Origin: Glebionis coronaria | Lineage: Eukaryota; Streptophyta; Magnoliopsida; Asterales; Asteraceae | Direction: 5' to 3' | NCBI GenBank assembly: GCA_025667525.1 | Contig: CM046877.1 | Location: forward strand, 622,440,262 to 622,504,261 | DNA length: 64,000 bases | Shown: in pieces, positions 11,160 to 26,218 of the stretch | Layout of the letters: each line of letters opens with the position of its first letter | Position numbering within the stretch: the first letter of the stretch is position 1 | Notes under the pieces: model-generated | Told to the model about the DNA's origin: nothing | Databases searched by the model: none | Seen by the model: the letters and a program-made list of their open reading frames with translations, nothing else | Made by a program: the position numbers and the translations under genes

Positions 11160-11281
11160 CTTATTCGCCTCTCATTGTGAGGTGGAGGAGTCTGATGAGG
11201 GTGATAATGAGGAGAAAGGGTCTGGTGATGATGAGGAGTAGAAGTGGTCTAGTGATTCTGATGATGAGGAGTCTTGGTGAA
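11160..11281 (+). other. Acidic coding-like fragment, possible gene capture
   Basis: Read from about 11175, one frame gives an Asp/Glu/Ser-rich peptide (CEVEESDEGDNEEKGSGDDE) that meets a TAG stop, then KWSSDSDDEESW and TGA. Base composition differs from the AT-rich surroundings. It could be the acidic tail of a captured host gene or a chance GAT/GAG-rich repeat. I do not recognise a family. Confidence 0.3.
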
Positions 11282-11524
11282 CTATAGTTGGATGGTAAAA
11301 CTCATGATAGTTGTAGTTATGTGGTCTTATGTGAATGTTATGTTATTCCTAATTGATTGTAGTCGGAACATAACTATTTGATGGTTTCTTTTCATTGTAT
11401 GAAATGTGTTTTTACATGCTTCTTTCTTTAAGCAATTTACAATTTTGTTTTACGTATTTACTGCTTATGTTGTGTGTTAAATCTGATCTGGAAAACATTT
11501 ATGTTTTAGTCACCATGTAACATA

Positions 11525-11640
11525 CATGTTTCACCATGAGTCATATATGAGTCACTATGAAACATACATGTTTCACCATTAATCATATGTGCCTATAAAT
11601 CATATATGATTCATAATGACTCGTATATGAGTCACTAGTC
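11525..11640. repeat. Small cluster of ATATGAGTC-type palindromes
   Basis: Diverged copies of the 18-bp palindrome (ATGAGTCATATATGAGTCAC, then GACTCGTATATGAGTCAC) lie in the middle of the Mutator-like element, showing that the motif is not restricted to the arms. It is followed by about 200 bp of AT-rich DNA before the FAR1-like fragment. Confidence 0.8.
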
Positions 11641-11870
11641 ATTTTTCCTGAATATTCTTATGATATCTTTTCAAAATCATCAGACATCATACCAAAATAA
11701 CAAATCAGATATTCAACACCTGTTTTCAACAGTTCTACATCATAACATAGAAAGAAAATTAAATTTAAACATAGTAAAAAAAAAGCAAAAATAATCAAGT
11801 AGCTGTTGTATTAGATTGTTCTGTTTTTGTGCTTCTTTTTCATATACTTTTTGTTATTCTCTCAATTGCT

Positions 11871-12098
11871 TCATTTTCTCTCTCCATATTTCTTTGTGTT
11901 TCTTCTAAATGAAAGAGGTATCAAATCCCTTCTCCAACGCCTTAAAACGTACTTCTTCGGAGTCACTTCAATATCACGGTTCTTCAAAACACAGAATATG
12001 TGGCGAAAAAGAAATCCATAACGCATATAATGCCTACATGTACACTCAACTGACCCATCTTCAGGATTACAGAGAACCTTATTATAAAACAAAAACAC
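11871..12098 (-). pseudogene. FAR1/FHY3-like SWIM zinc-finger fragment
   Basis: A 75-aa frame ending in a stop at 11871 matches the C-terminal SWIM region of FAR1-related proteins. Residues 18-38 follow the pattern C-x-C ... G-x-x-C-R-H-x-x-x-V, and residues 49-62 read KYVLRRWRRDLIPL, the (Y)xLxRWRRD motif that follows SWIM in this family. Cys19 and Cys21 are present and His33 is kept, but the third Cys ligand is Phe31, so zinc binding is probably lost. The DDE transposase-like and N-terminal FAR1 domains are absent. Intact FAR1 proteins are several hundred residues long, so this is a fragment. It sits in the middle of a Mutator-like element and is either the remnant of its transposase or a captured FAR1 gene piece. 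Confidence 0.75.
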
Positions 12099-12112
12099 AA
12101 AAGACTTACATA

Positions 12113-12590
12113 TTATGAGTCATCATGACCCATATATGAGTCATAGTGACTCATATATGAGTTACCGTGACTCATATGAGTCACCATGACTCATATATGA
12201 GCCAGCGTGATATATGAGTCATAACGACTCATAAACGAGTCACAGTCCTAGTTATGTACTTATAAGTCCCACTTCTGTAATCATATATGAGTCATGGTGA
12301 CTCATATATGAGTCACCATATTTTATTACAAAAGAGGCAATATCATTACCCGTATTACAAAAAAGACTTACATATGTACAATTTTATATATGAGCCGTCA
12401 TGACTCATATATAAGTCACCTTGACTCATATATGAGTCACCGTGACTCATATATGAGTCAGCGTGACTCATATATGACTCACCGAGACTCATATATATGA
12501 GTCATCTTATATGAGTCACCGTGACTCATATACATGAGTCATAATGACTCATATATGAGTCATATCGACTCATATACAAGTCACAGTCCG
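12113..12590. repeat. Palindrome array, right arm of the Mutator-like element
   Basis: Two dense clusters (12113-12322, 12383-12590) of TGACTCATATATGAGTCA-type palindromes separated by three to six bases (CCG, TAG, GCG). With the left arm this gives well over twenty copies. The array runs directly into the long inverted repeat at 12575-12780. Confidence 0.93.
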
Positions 12591-12861
12591 AGTTCTATAA
12601 TCATAAGTCCCACTTCTGTAATCAACTTATCAACTACAAAAATCGACCAGACTTCAATAAAAATGCTCATTCATGAATTAGAACTTGCTAAATCACATGT
12701 AATTATCATTGTGTCATTTTATTTAACACATGGTGTGCATCAAATATCATAACATGTGTTTTACCTATATTATTACATGTATTACAAACAGTTACATCTG
12801 CATCTTCAATAACATCGACATTAACTTCATTTATGGCATTAGTATCCATATGTACAAAAGA

Positions 12862-12995
12862 TGTTGGTTTGTTGTGAAGATCACAGGAAAAGGGTGGTTT
12901 GTTGTGGAGGTTGCCAGAAAAACGTGGGTTTGTTGTGGAGGTTACCGAAAAATATTCGTTTGTTGTGGAGGTCGTCGAAAAACTAAGTTTCTTGC
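12862..12995. repeat. 33-bp tandem repeat, GTTTGTTGTGGAGGT type
   Basis: Four units of (G)GTTTGTTGTGGAGGTNNCNG followed by an A-run. On the other strand they read ACCTCCACAACAAAC and resemble the CCACCACCAAC-rich DNA at 9680-9740, the matching position on the left side of the element. The 117-aa open frame at 12730-13083 runs through the repeat and is not supported as a gene. Confidence 0.8.
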
Positions 12996-13599
12996 TATGG
13001 GTGCAGGAAAAACAGGGGTGGTTGTGGAACCCGATCTTTTATTTTTATTTTGTGTGTGTGAAAAATATGATAGGCTGATATGATGAAAGTGAAAAGATAG
13101 GTTTAACCATAGCCATTAGATCAAAGTAGAATCAATGGTTGTGAGTGATTCATTGGATCTTTACTAAATAATGGGTCTTTAAGGATCTCTTCCCACCAAT
13201 AACCATTATAACATATTATAAATCATGAGTACACATAAGAATAAATAACAAGAACACATATAGGTATTTAATTAATATAAGATAGAAAATTGTACCTTTT
13301 GACAATGTGATCAAATCACCTTTTGGGTTAAACTGAATCACCAAAGAACCGCTAAGATACAAAGCATCTATCCTCTATGAACACATACAATATTTTACAA
13401 AGCATATATCCTCTATGAACACACACAATGTGTTATAAGAAAACGATAACAAATGCTAGTACAAGTATATTAAATCACCAAACAAACCAAACCTTTAACC
13501 AAATCAACAACAAGAGTGTCACATCACCAATTTTTCTCACAACACCAAAACATCCCATAACCCCACAAACACCCTTCTTCGTTAACACCACAATTTCTC

Positions 13600-13755
13600 G
13601 TGTTATCGCCCGACCCTTTTTTATATTTTATTAATTATCCTTTTTAGTTAACAAGACAAAATACATCTTAATTTTTCATTAATAAGAAAAAATACATCTT
13701 AACAAAAATACACTAATAAAAAACACAAAAAAGACAAATTTTTGGGTCGGGCCAT
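13600..13755. repeat. Short inverted repeat with GCCCGACCC ends
   Basis: CGCCCGACCC at about 13607 is inverted as GGGTCGGGC at about 13744, bracketing about 140 bp of AT-rich DNA with a local tandem repeat (AAGAYAAAATACATCTTAA). This may be a small MITE. No target-site duplication was identified. From 13196 to 13600 nothing recognisable was seen. Confidence 0.4.
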
Positions 13756-13879
13756 TATCACAAAAGGAACATCACAAGCTTTAAAAAAAACATCTGCCAG
13801 CTTCCCTGGTCATCTTCTCGGTCATCTTCCACCTTAAGAAAAACATTACAAATAATTCAAATATTCAACAAAAAACTCG

Positions 13880-14040
13880 TAAAGCAAGTCATGGCGCGAG
13901 CCGCGGTTGGCTGCGCCATGGTGTCGCGCCATCACCCATAACGTCGGTTGACAATTGCCAGCCGAAGCACCATAATGTAAGGCCTGGTGTGGTTGGCAGC
14001 GCCATGGTGTCCAGCCGAACCCACCTGCTACCGTACCAAA
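13880..14040. other. GC-rich island with GCGCCATGGTGT repeats
   Basis: A GC-rich island in AT-rich DNA with GCGCCATGGTGTC twice and CAGCCGAA twice. It resembles the GC-rich edge of the Harbinger remnants at about 27720-27790 and 55180-55260 in style, so it may be the end of a related element. No gene was seen. Confidence 0.35.
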
Positions 14041-14059
14041 CCCTCTTATAAGTAAATTA

Positions 14060-15110
14060 AAACCTACTCAAATAACTACACTGATTAAAATCGTAATGTT
14101 GTGTCCAAAGCCAATCAAATTTTATGTAAAACCCCATTGTAACCGGCGATGAAACAATTGTGAAAGTTACTTTAGTTGTTTCAAAAATTATGAGGAAAAG
14201 GTCTACCGTAACTAAAAATTGAATAATAAAAAGTGAAAATAAAGTCACGATCTATGATATGTAATCGAATTGCAACAAGGAAAATGGTTTTTAATAGGTA
14301 TACCCATGTCTAAGCTAGGTATACCCATGTTTAAGCATTGGCTCTATTGTGACGATTTATTTTGTAACGAATATACTATTTATAAATAAGTGATAAAAAC
14401 ATGTCTCGTCATGATTAAGCATTGTTGTTTCATACTTTTTGATTGTTTGTAAGAAAAGAATCATCTTACTAGCTTGTACTCCACGATAATGCCTATATTT
14501 TTAGTTCGAAAAAGTTTCAATTCTTTTGATTTTTTTTTTCATGTTTTACATTTAAAATAATAAATATGACATATTTGTGAAACAATAGATCAACAAATAT
14601 ATTTATATAATTTTTTGATTATCTTAACTATTTGGTAACATGTTTTAACAGTTGGTAAATAAATGATCAAACTAATAATAATCAACCATTTTAGGGATCT
14701 AAAAATCAAAAAAACGATGAAACTTCATGAAAAATACAATGCAATATAATGTTACCTTTGATTAAAAGTGGTGTAAAAACATGTTTGTAATGACGAATAG
14801 CATATAATCTCTCATAATTGGATTTTTTTTTATTTTGAAGTGAATCAGTTTAACGATGTTTACATATATTATACAGTGATCAGTATAATGTACCTATGTG
14901 ACATGAAATATGTGAACACAAATGATATATTAGAATATTCAACCTTGTATATCTTCGTTAACAGATTTTGTTAGATTTTATAATTTCGAACAATTTTTAT
15001 CACCTTATTTGGTGAGATTGAGTATGTACGTGTTACAATTTGTATCACCTTCGTATTGGTATTATACATTATTTTTTGTATATTTATTTTAATGGATTTC
15101 ATTATTATTA
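14060..15110. repeat. Single arm of AT-rich foldback family
   Basis: Diverged copy of the left arm of the foldback unit at 46560-47300. Shared landmarks in order are GATGAAACAATTG, TATGATATGTAATC, GTTACYTTTGAT, GATGTTTACAT and a TTTGTTAGATTTTA / CACCTT block. The right arm is missing; sequence changes at about 15075-15157, where a Helitron-like end begins. The open frame at 14057-14248 is accidental. Confidence 0.55.
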
Positions 15111-15156
15111 AGGTATAGATTTACCGAAAACAAAACTATGAGCATGTTAATGTCAA

Positions 15157-15640
15157 CTAGCATGGTACCCGCGCGATGCGACAGCGGGTACCCTATGATT
15201 GAGCAGTTTGAAAATAATGTCGATCAGGTACGGTTCACTTATTTTTATAGTTTTCGGACGTATTTTTTCGGATCGTTTTCGAACGAATTTTATTTGACAT
15301 CCGAACCGGTGGTCACTCTTGTTCTTGCTTAGTCTGATTTTCAAAACTATATAAATGAGCATATAATTTCATAAACTTTGTGTCTAGGGGTGGGAATTAG
15401 GTCGGGTTTAGGTCAATCGGGTCGGATCTAATTCGGGTCGGATCTAATTCGGGTCAAGGCTGAAAATAAGTTACCCAAATCTGACATGATTTGAACTCGG
15501 GTTACAAAGGTTCATGTCTATTCATGTCGGGTCTACTCGAGTAGATCAATTCGGGTCAACAAAGTTGGGTAAAACAAAAATTAGTTTTACCCTTTTTTAA
15601 ATATCATAGGATACCTGCCACCGCGTGAGTACCCTGCTAG
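15157..15640. mobile_element. Segment bounded by two outward Helitron-like 3' ends
   Basis: The left edge is CTAG, a short spacer and hairpin-forming GTACCCGCGCGATGCGACAG; the right edge, in opposite orientation, is CCACCGCGTGAGTACCCTG then CTAG before T. Each edge alone looks like a Helitron 3' terminus, but together they form an imperfect inverted repeat (ACTAGCA.GGTACYCGCG). Inside lies a GGGTCGG-rich stretch (15385-15550) starting TAGGGGTGGGAATTAGG, itself like a hAT MITE edge. This may be two Helitron fragments or one element with inverted ends. Confidence 0.4.
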
Positions 15641-16385
15641 TATTTGAATAAACATGACATCAATGTAGTTAAAAACCAAAGACAAGTGATATAGAGGTAG
15701 GCGGACTATAATAACCACAAAATTTCAGTGTGACAGATAGTAGTTGTAAATTTTATATAAAATTGCCCTTACTATTCTGTCTGGTATGTTAGTCTGGGTT
15801 GATATGAGCAAATTGTATCTCTTTGATGTAGTTGTAAGAGTAAGTTATTCGCCCATAGTGCAAATTGTTTCCAATCCATAATTTGAAGTGATTGAGAGCC
15901 TTAACAGGAATGGAATTGAAATTGGAAATGGGAGTTAATAGTATTAATTTCACCTATGGTCGACCTATAAATCTGAAACACTTGACGTCTTGTTGACCTT
16001 AACTTCCAATTAGCACAAGAATGTGTGTATGATATGTTGGAAAAAAACTTGGTGTAAGGTTATGTGAATGAGATATCTATTCTCAAATGTATGTGTTTAA
16101 TACAAGTTATGAGTATCATTTACTTGAGTCAAACTTGTAACATCAAATTAATGGGTGTTTAAGGTCATATTTATTACATTGGCATGTATTATTTGTACAA
16201 TGTGTTTTATTTTTTGTAAAATAAGGTGATGGGATTTTTTAATCATAGTATTTAATTCCTCTGTTATAATTAAGTTGCTATTTTTGTTAGATAAACTTAA
16301 TTTTCTTGTACCATGTGTTTCTATAATTCTAAGTTGAAAATTCAAGTTTTCTAAAAATAACCTATCAATCTGTTTTATAAGGGAG
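15641..16385. other. AT-rich DNA without recognised features
   Basis: No ORF longer than 65 codons and no repeat with a second copy in the window was recognised here. The minus-strand open frame at 16148-16345 has no domain-like pattern and is rejected. Confidence 0.5.
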
Positions 16386-16389
16386 TTAG

Positions 16390-18090
16390 ATTAATTAGTT
16401 AGTATTATCTCATGTTTGTTAAGAGAATAACAATCACTTTTACATATATTAATCAATCACAACATTATTTGTTGTTTATCAAATATAAATTATGCCTAAT
16501 TGTCGATCAAGTAAGTCATAAATCCCTTGGTGATTACATTCATTTTCTCTTTTTTCAAACACTCAATCTCCAAAGCAGTGTATAAGTAAAACCTTCCATA
16601 TACTATAATTTTGGAAAAAAAAAATTTAATAAAGGTGTGTTAGCAAGGTTTATTTTAACGAGTTTTAATTAATGATTTAAGTATAAATTGAAACCCTACG
16701 TACCTTTTATTGAACAAAATTTTCCAACAGTAAAATCGATGACCGCATTTTATCTATACTTTGCTTTGAAGAATTTAGTGTTACACGAGAAAAAATAGCA
16801 TTACGGTCATACTCATCACAAACAATTGATGTCAAAATCTAGACAGAAGTTATCCTCGATCAAAAGCAAATAATAGTGTGATTGTAGCATATGTGATAAG
16901 TTATTTCTTAACAAATATGAGATAATACTAATTAATTGGTATTTAATCTTCTTTCCCTACTCAATATAACATGTTCGTAGTTTTTTTCTAGTAAATAAGA
17001 ATCTTAATAATAAAACACCAATTAAATTTAATATACAAAAATAAAGTATACACCGATAGGTAGATATTCAGTGAAGAAAAATAAAAGGAGGGAATGATTT
17101 TTATGTGACCCTAACACTAATACGAATAACTCAACGATCAAAAAAGTATAATATAAGATAAAATATATTTATGTTGATATATTGATTAAAATTACATATA
17201 TAAAATATCAAATAGTTCGGAGTAAACCTAACCTTTTTAGTTTTCTAGTCAACATACTATAAACAAACTTAATTATAAACGTGTATGAAAAGTTACTTAT
17301 ATATCGATCAACTACTTGTTCTCGTGTGTGTATAGTTACAAACTATTATGTATGTTTAGCAATCACTACATAAGTTACTTTTGAGTGAACACTGAATTAA
17401 AACCTAAACGTCGTCAACATAGCCATTGAATTAAAACCTATTACATGTATTACAAAGAGCTACATATACTTTATACGTGTGGTGAAAAGTGAAGTAAAGA
17501 ACATGTTTCTTAGGATGAACATAGAATATCTCATAGTTATATTTGTTCTTCGTTTACTTTCAAATGAAAAAATGATTTGATGTTGACGTATATCTGTATG
17601 GTATGAAACATAAATGAAGTATCGAGGAAATTAAATGTAACATGCGTTCAAGTGGTTTGCCAAGATTTAATAACTCTAAACAATTTTTATCGCCTTCTTG
17701 TTGTTGCGGCGATCGAGTATGTATCGGTTACAATTTTTGTGTATGTTTGGTAGAAGAAACCGACTAGTTGATGATTACACTCAACAATAAGGTGATAAAA
17801 GTTGTTTAGAGTCATTAAATCTTGGCAAATCACTTGAACGCATGTTACATTTAATTTCCTCGATATTTCATTTATCTTTACATGTTTTATATCATACATA
17901 TATACGTCAACATCAAATCACTTTTTTATTTGAAAGTAAACGAAGAACAAATATAACTATGAGATATTTTATGTTCATCCTAAGAAACATATTCTTTACT
18001 TCACTTTTCATCACACGTATCAAGTATATTAAATTTAATTTCATTATTCTTATGAAGTTTTATTGGTTCTTTGCTATTTAAAGCTTTAAA
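16390..18090. repeat. AT-rich foldback region, two nested hairpins
   Basis: One inverted repeat is centred near 16650 (TTAACAAATATGAGATAATA and TTGATCGAGGATAA-type words on the right mirror 16385-16560). A stronger one is centred near 17745: 17450-17735 is matched inverted by 17755-18030 (for example CTAAACAATTTTTATC, AAGTGATTTGCCAAGAT and GTTCTTCGTTTACTTTC). The unit is homologous to 49955-53055. The short open frames at 17687-17899 and 17842-18081 lie in the arms. Confidence 0.75.
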
Positions 18091-18904
18091 GTCGTTGTTG
18101 AGCATGAGTTCATCATAGACTTCTTCACTATTTGTTAAATCATGTTACGAAGTGGTTGACATGATAAGAAAAATCACATACATCTGTTCATTAATAGGGT
18201 TCTTTCAGAATTATTTAAAATATAAAATTCAAAACTCGAATGATAAAAAAATAAACAACTTCATTATTAGGTTTCTTCAATCCGGGCATGGACAACAACG
18301 GAGATCCGAAATCAGAATCACAACGATGAGGGGGTCTTGGCCAGATGTTTTTGCTTAATTTGAGAAAGAATTGTGGGAAAAGATGTGAGGATACGATGTC
18401 ATCAAGCTTTTATTTGTCCTAGGATTGCTGCCTTTTGCTATGTGACCTTATTGTGTTTCAAAATGCATTAACGTAATAAGAAACACAGTACAACCATACC
18501 TGTACTTTGGATCCGTGTTTGATAATTTTGAATAATTGTGGGATTGAGATGCCTTTAATATTATTGTAATTTTTAATTGTATTGGAATAATTATCTAATG
18601 TGTTTTATTTGATTAATGAATTTTGCTTTTCTTGTTAAATAAATTGTGATAAAAGGATGTTGGTCGCTTTACTAAGCTTAAAAGTTTACCTGTAAGTAAC
18701 ATGAGACAGAAAGTGGATGTGTTAGTTAAATTGAAAGTCATGATTGAAGATGGTCAAAGAATGACAAGCAAACCTACCTTTTCTCAATTTTATGAGTTTA
18801 TGGGTATGGGCATTTCTCTTGATTTGTATAACCCCATCAAATATTTTTAATAGTTGTCAAAGTCAATAAATGATTTATACACCTTCATGATAAACACACC
18901 TTGA

Positions 18905-19231
18905 GGAGCCGTTTGGTTTGTTTGAGGAATCACAATAGAAATAGGTTTCATATAACGATGGAACAAGAATAAGTAGATGCTTTAAAATATGGTGTGGTCT
19001 GTAATAAAAATATATATGTACAACTACAATGATTTTATTTTAGTTCTCATATATTGTATAATCTAATAACTAAATTATGAGAAAATAGATAAGACAAAAA
19101 ATCATTAATGATAAAATAAAAACTAAAAGTAGAAAACGTATCAACAGTTTAAAACCACCTTTTTTATGAGAAATGAGAGTATAGGTGTGTTATAATAGTT
19201 TGATTCCAATACTAATATACCAAACAAATAT
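18905..19231. mobile_element. Probable MITE with GTTTGGT ends
   Basis: The left edge CCGTTTGGTTTGTTTGAGGA is matched inverted on the right by TGATTCCAATACTAATATAC then CAAAC. A fragment of the same interior (AAATATGAGAAAATAGATAA, then AAAAGTAGAAAA) recurs at 42370-42510. No target-site duplication was confirmed. From 18091 to 18904 no gene was recognised. Confidence 0.45.
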
Positions 19232-20129
19232 CTGGGTGTCATCTCATTACTTCATTCTTAACCTCATGCCAAACTAGTCGTAAGTAGTTTGTTAGTATGA
19301 ACGAATTTAGGCACCTTTTGTTTTAATCAGATATCACGCAATGAAGTGATACAATTATTTTATTGTCATTCCTTACTACCAAACAATTACATTTAAAAAT
19401 TAATTCATATTTACATCAACATATCAAGCAATCTTTTTAAGCATGAAATAAAGTTAGACACCTTGTTTATTAATAAGATCTCAAATAATGAAATGATATT
19501 GTTATTTTATTGACATTTCTTGCTATCGAACAATTACATTCAGAAATCAATTCATATACACACCAACATACCAAACATGCCTTAAAAAATAAAATGACAT
19601 AAGAGACTCATATTAGCTAAACACATGCTTAATTAAATCTTTGTATGCTTTTACCTCAATAACATCATTCTAAATTTTGATTTTACATATGTAACATTAA
19701 ATCATCAAAGTCATGTATATGAGATAACCCATGTGTCAAAATACAAGTTAATACGAACACTATCAATCTAGAAATCACAGTAAACATAGTTTATTTTTCT
19801 TTCACTTTTTAGATTTTTTACGTTTACTTTGTTATTTTATTTTTCACGTCTATCGTCATATGTAATAAATAAAATAAAACATGTCATTACATGTACATTA
19901 TAAATCAAACTAATACCATGAAGCTCATTTGAAAATGATATATCATTTTATTCCGTAAAAAATGGATCATAACGTAACAAAAGATGCTAACCTTGCATCA
20001 ATGTTATTTGAATAGCCAAAAATTACTCTGAATACGGGCTAACCCATTTTATATTTATTAAAAACCGATTAAACAATGATTCAAATAAATACACCAATTA
20101 AACACACAATATTGTGCTCGCACCAATAA

Positions 20130-21860
20130 AATTAAGGTAGTATTCTAAAGACACTGAAGTGTCGGATCTAACGATTTTTGTTTTCAAGGTGGTTCTTAGA
20201 AACCACTATGGTACAACATGGGTCCGCCTTTGATTTTATAGACTAAAAGATTAAAAATGATAAAACTTCTTAAAAATGATAAATTTAATATTAAAGATGT
20301 AATATAATGTTATTTGTGATCAAAATTGTTGTAAAAACATGTATCCTATGATGAAAAACATATAATTTCTCATACTTTGATTTGATAGTTCCTTTACTGC
20401 GAAATGAAAAGTGATTTGACGATGTTTACTCTATATAGTGATCAATTTGATTTGCATATATGGCATGAGATAGTTGAACATAAATGAAATATAGAAAATA
20501 AAATAATAAATGTCTCCGTTAACGAATTTGGTAGGATTTAATTAGTCGATGATTATATACTCATTACGGAGCATTTTTGGCTATGTTGACCGACGTTTGA
20601 ATTTAATTCAATGTCCAATCAAAATTAAGTTTGTTTCTAGTGATATTGATTAAAACCATATGACATGTAATCTTTCAACACGGGTGGTTCTAACCATACG
20701 CATGAGATAAGACTTAGGTTATTGACATTTAATCAATTTTCCATACATGTTAATAATAAGTTTATTTCTAATGATGTTGGTCAGAACTACATGGTATATA
20801 ATACTTCAACACAGATGATTGTAACTATACGCGTGACATATCATTTAAGTTATTGACTTTAATCAATCGTGCATACATGTTCATAATTATGTTTTTCTAG
20901 TAATGCTGATTAGAACTATAAATGTACTTCAACACAGATGTTTCTAACAAATACTTTCATTTTACATATTTCATGTAATAAGAAATATGTTTCTAACACA
21001 TACTTTCATATGACATGAAATATATGAACATAAATGAAATATCATAAAATAAAAGTATGTGTTATAAACATATATGTTGAAATATTACATATCGTATAGT
21101 TTTGATCAACATTACTAGAAACAAACTTAATTATGAATATGTATGAAAATTTGATTAAATATCAACAACCTAAATTTTTCTCACGCGTGTAGTTACAATC
21201 ATATGCGTCGAAGTATTACATGTCATATAGTTATGATTATATGCCATATCGGCACAAATTGTAACTGATACAATCATATCTGTTGAAGTATTACATGTCA
21301 TATATGATTTCATCAATTAATCGGTTTCTTATAGCGCACACGCACAAATTGTAACTTATAACCACTAAAAGTTGTTTGAATTTGTTAATTATCACCATAT
21401 CTGTTGAATGGCGATATGTAACATTTCATTTTCTATATTTTCATTTATTTTCATGTATTTTATGCCATATAGGAATATCATATTGATGTATATAATATAG
21501 CCAACATCGTCATATCACTTTTTCATATCACAAGATAAAAACAAACAAATCAAATTATGAGAAATTATATGTTCTTCATCGTAACATCCATGGTTTCTAC
21601 AACACTTTTGATCACAAGTAACAATGTATTACAATTTTTCATATTAATTTTAATCATTTTCGAGAAGTTTTACCTTTTTCCGAATCTTTTGGTTCTTAAA
21701 ATCATAAGTGGACTTATGGTGTACCAACGTGGTTCTTAGGAACCACCTTTAAACCAAAAACATTTAGAGTCAATAGAGTAGTGTTTTTACTTTTTAAGGA
21801 CGTTTCTTAATTTTATGTTGAGAACCACCTTGTGTGAGGTGAAGACGTGAAGTAGCTAGT
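20130..21860. repeat. AT-rich foldback unit, copy-1 member
   Basis: A long inverted repeat: 20150-20990 pairs with 21000-21850. Examples are AACATATAATTTCTCATA against TATGAGAAATTATATGTT, and GGTGGTTCTTAGAAACCAC against GTGGTTCTTAGGAACCACC. The inner parts of both arms are built from units of about 130 bp containing TTTCTAGTAATG and TACATGTTCATAAT. It is homologous to 46740-48860. The open frame at 21557-21739 has no family resemblance. Confidence 0.85.
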
Positions 21861-22868
21861 GATTTCGTAGGTGATAACTCCGACGTCATAAAATTGGTGA
21901 AAAGTTCCTATATACCATGGTTGGGTTTCATAGTGTAGAAAAAGGCAACATTATATGGGTAGAAAAAGAGAGGATAAAAGAAATATTACTTTTAGAATTC
22001 ATGTTCACTAATTTACATTTGCTTTTTCACTTTTCAAGACGACATTCATGTTTTATCTTTTGTTACTCTTTAAAATTTTGTTAAATTTACTTTATTTAAT
22101 TTAATACAATATATTTGCTTAAAATTCTAATGTTCAAAAGAAAAGACTGACATAAAACATAAATCAAGATAAAGTCGAAAATTAAATATAGATGTTATTA
22201 ACTAAATTGATTATTTTCCAAACCACAATCTATAGACTTTGCAATTAGTATTGTAATATTACTTTTAATCAAACTTAATTGTGGTAGTTAACTCGGTTAA
22301 TCTTTTAACTCGGAAGGAAGTGTTAGCAATGAAACTTAAGAGTCTATATTATGATTCCTTTCTGATAGAAAATAAACAACAACGTTAAATTATGATGGAA
22401 ACATGCTTTTTCTACTTGGAAATAGATAACATATTTCTACATGACTCAACCATTTCATTTGTTGTAATTCAATTGCGTATCATGAATGACATGTGCTACT
22501 TTCACTTTTTATTGTTTAATTTATAGCTATAACTAACCATTCTTTTGGAAAAATTCCTGAAAGAACTCAAGTGGCTCTTGAAATTGTTTCACCATCGATC
22601 ACAACAAGGTTTTATACTGAATTTTATTGGCGCTGGTACAACATTGCGATTCTAATTTGTGTAGTTACTTGAACGATCGTTTAAATTACTTATAATAAAT
22701 ATAAAATGGTTGTTTGGTTTTTAGGACATTTTTTATTACTCGAATGAAATTAATGCATGAGGGCAAATGTTTAGCTTTTTTAGTTATGGTAGGCTCTCTT
22801 TTTTGATGGAATAAAATGACATAGTATTTACAAATGAGGTTCATGGTAAAATGTCGGTTTAAAATATA

Positions 22869-23124
22869 CTACCTCCGTCCCATTTTAATTGTCCTCATTT
22901 GACTTTTTGAAGTCTTACTTTATCAACTTTAATCTTTAATTATTTCGTTTGTGTTATATAATATTTGACGAGAATGATATTAATGAAAATACATTTAAAA
23001 AGCAATCAATTCATATATTTTACATCAAATATTATATAACACAAATAAAATTATTTAAGATCAAAGTTGAGAAAATAAGACTTCAAAAAGTCAAATGAGG
23101 ACAATTAAAGTGGGACGGAGGGAG
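22869..23124. mobile_element. Stowaway MITE (256 bp)
   Basis: Inverted ends CTACCTCCGTCCCATTTTAA and CTCCCTCCGTCCCACTTTAA (right end read inverted), flanked by TA dinucleotides at 22867-22868 and 23125-23126. These are the standard Stowaway (Tc1/mariner) signature. The interior is a near-complete hairpin. It is absent from the matching part of copy 2 near 49950, so it probably inserted after the large duplication. Confidence 0.97.
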
Positions 23125-23696
23125 TACATGAAATGGTATATTTGATGTTTTCTTAATTTATATTAATATGGATGTGAAAAATAAAATAAAAATCAAACCA
23201 AAAAGTTATCCAATTGTGAAAAAATAATAGACAATACTCTATACAATTGCTAGAATGCTAGTGTTGAGATTAACCGAGATTAACACCTCGCGGCTATCTC
23301 ATTTACGTGACCTTCGACGACTTAATGCTACATATGTTGAACCGAAATTTGGCTTGGTTTTTCTAGGGTGAAATCGTAAAAATATTTAGCGAAGCATGAA
23401 AACGTTTAATATAGTGATCGAGTTTTTTATTAATAACAATCCTTCATACACCACTTAAATACGACATCATTTTTATTTCATTATTTGACCACATCTCTAA
23501 AAGAAGTACTCGTAGTTTTTCTATTTTAACTCATCCCAAATATACTGTCAACTATATATAGAATACCATCTTAACCTTAAGAAATACGAAGAATTGTAGG
23601 TTTACTATGCCTTGTTTCAATAAAACACTAATCATCAAAATTATACATGCATAAACCATACAAGCATAATTAGGGAGCATATGATTAGCAAAAGGT

Positions 23697-26218
<2,522 letters not shown>

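Larger units (their letters stand above)
9500..13195. mobile_element. Mutator-like element with long inverted repeats
   Basis: The clearest inverted-repeat arms are about 9905-10110 and 12575-12780, matching over roughly 200 bp (for example GATTACAGAAGT, AATAAAAATGCTCA, and TGACACAATGATAAT read inverted). Weaker similarity continues outwards to about 9500 and 13195, where both sides have CCACCAC or GTTGTGG-rich DNA and an AATCCAT-like edge. The centre holds a FAR1-like fragment. FAR1/FHY3 proteins descend from Mutator-like transposases, so this may be the element's own decayed transposase. Palindrome arrays lie inside both arms. The outer ends and target-site duplication could not be fixed. 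Confidence 0.65.

Noticed and set aside
10083..12590. CRISPR-like array of palindromic repeats
   Set aside because: Spacers are only 3-6 bp, the motif is a symmetric palindrome within transposon arms, and the DNA is plant nuclear.
12730..13083. 117-aa open frame with VCCGG repeats
   Set aside because: It runs through the 33-bp GTTTGTTGTGGAGGT repeat and the arm of the Mutator-like element.
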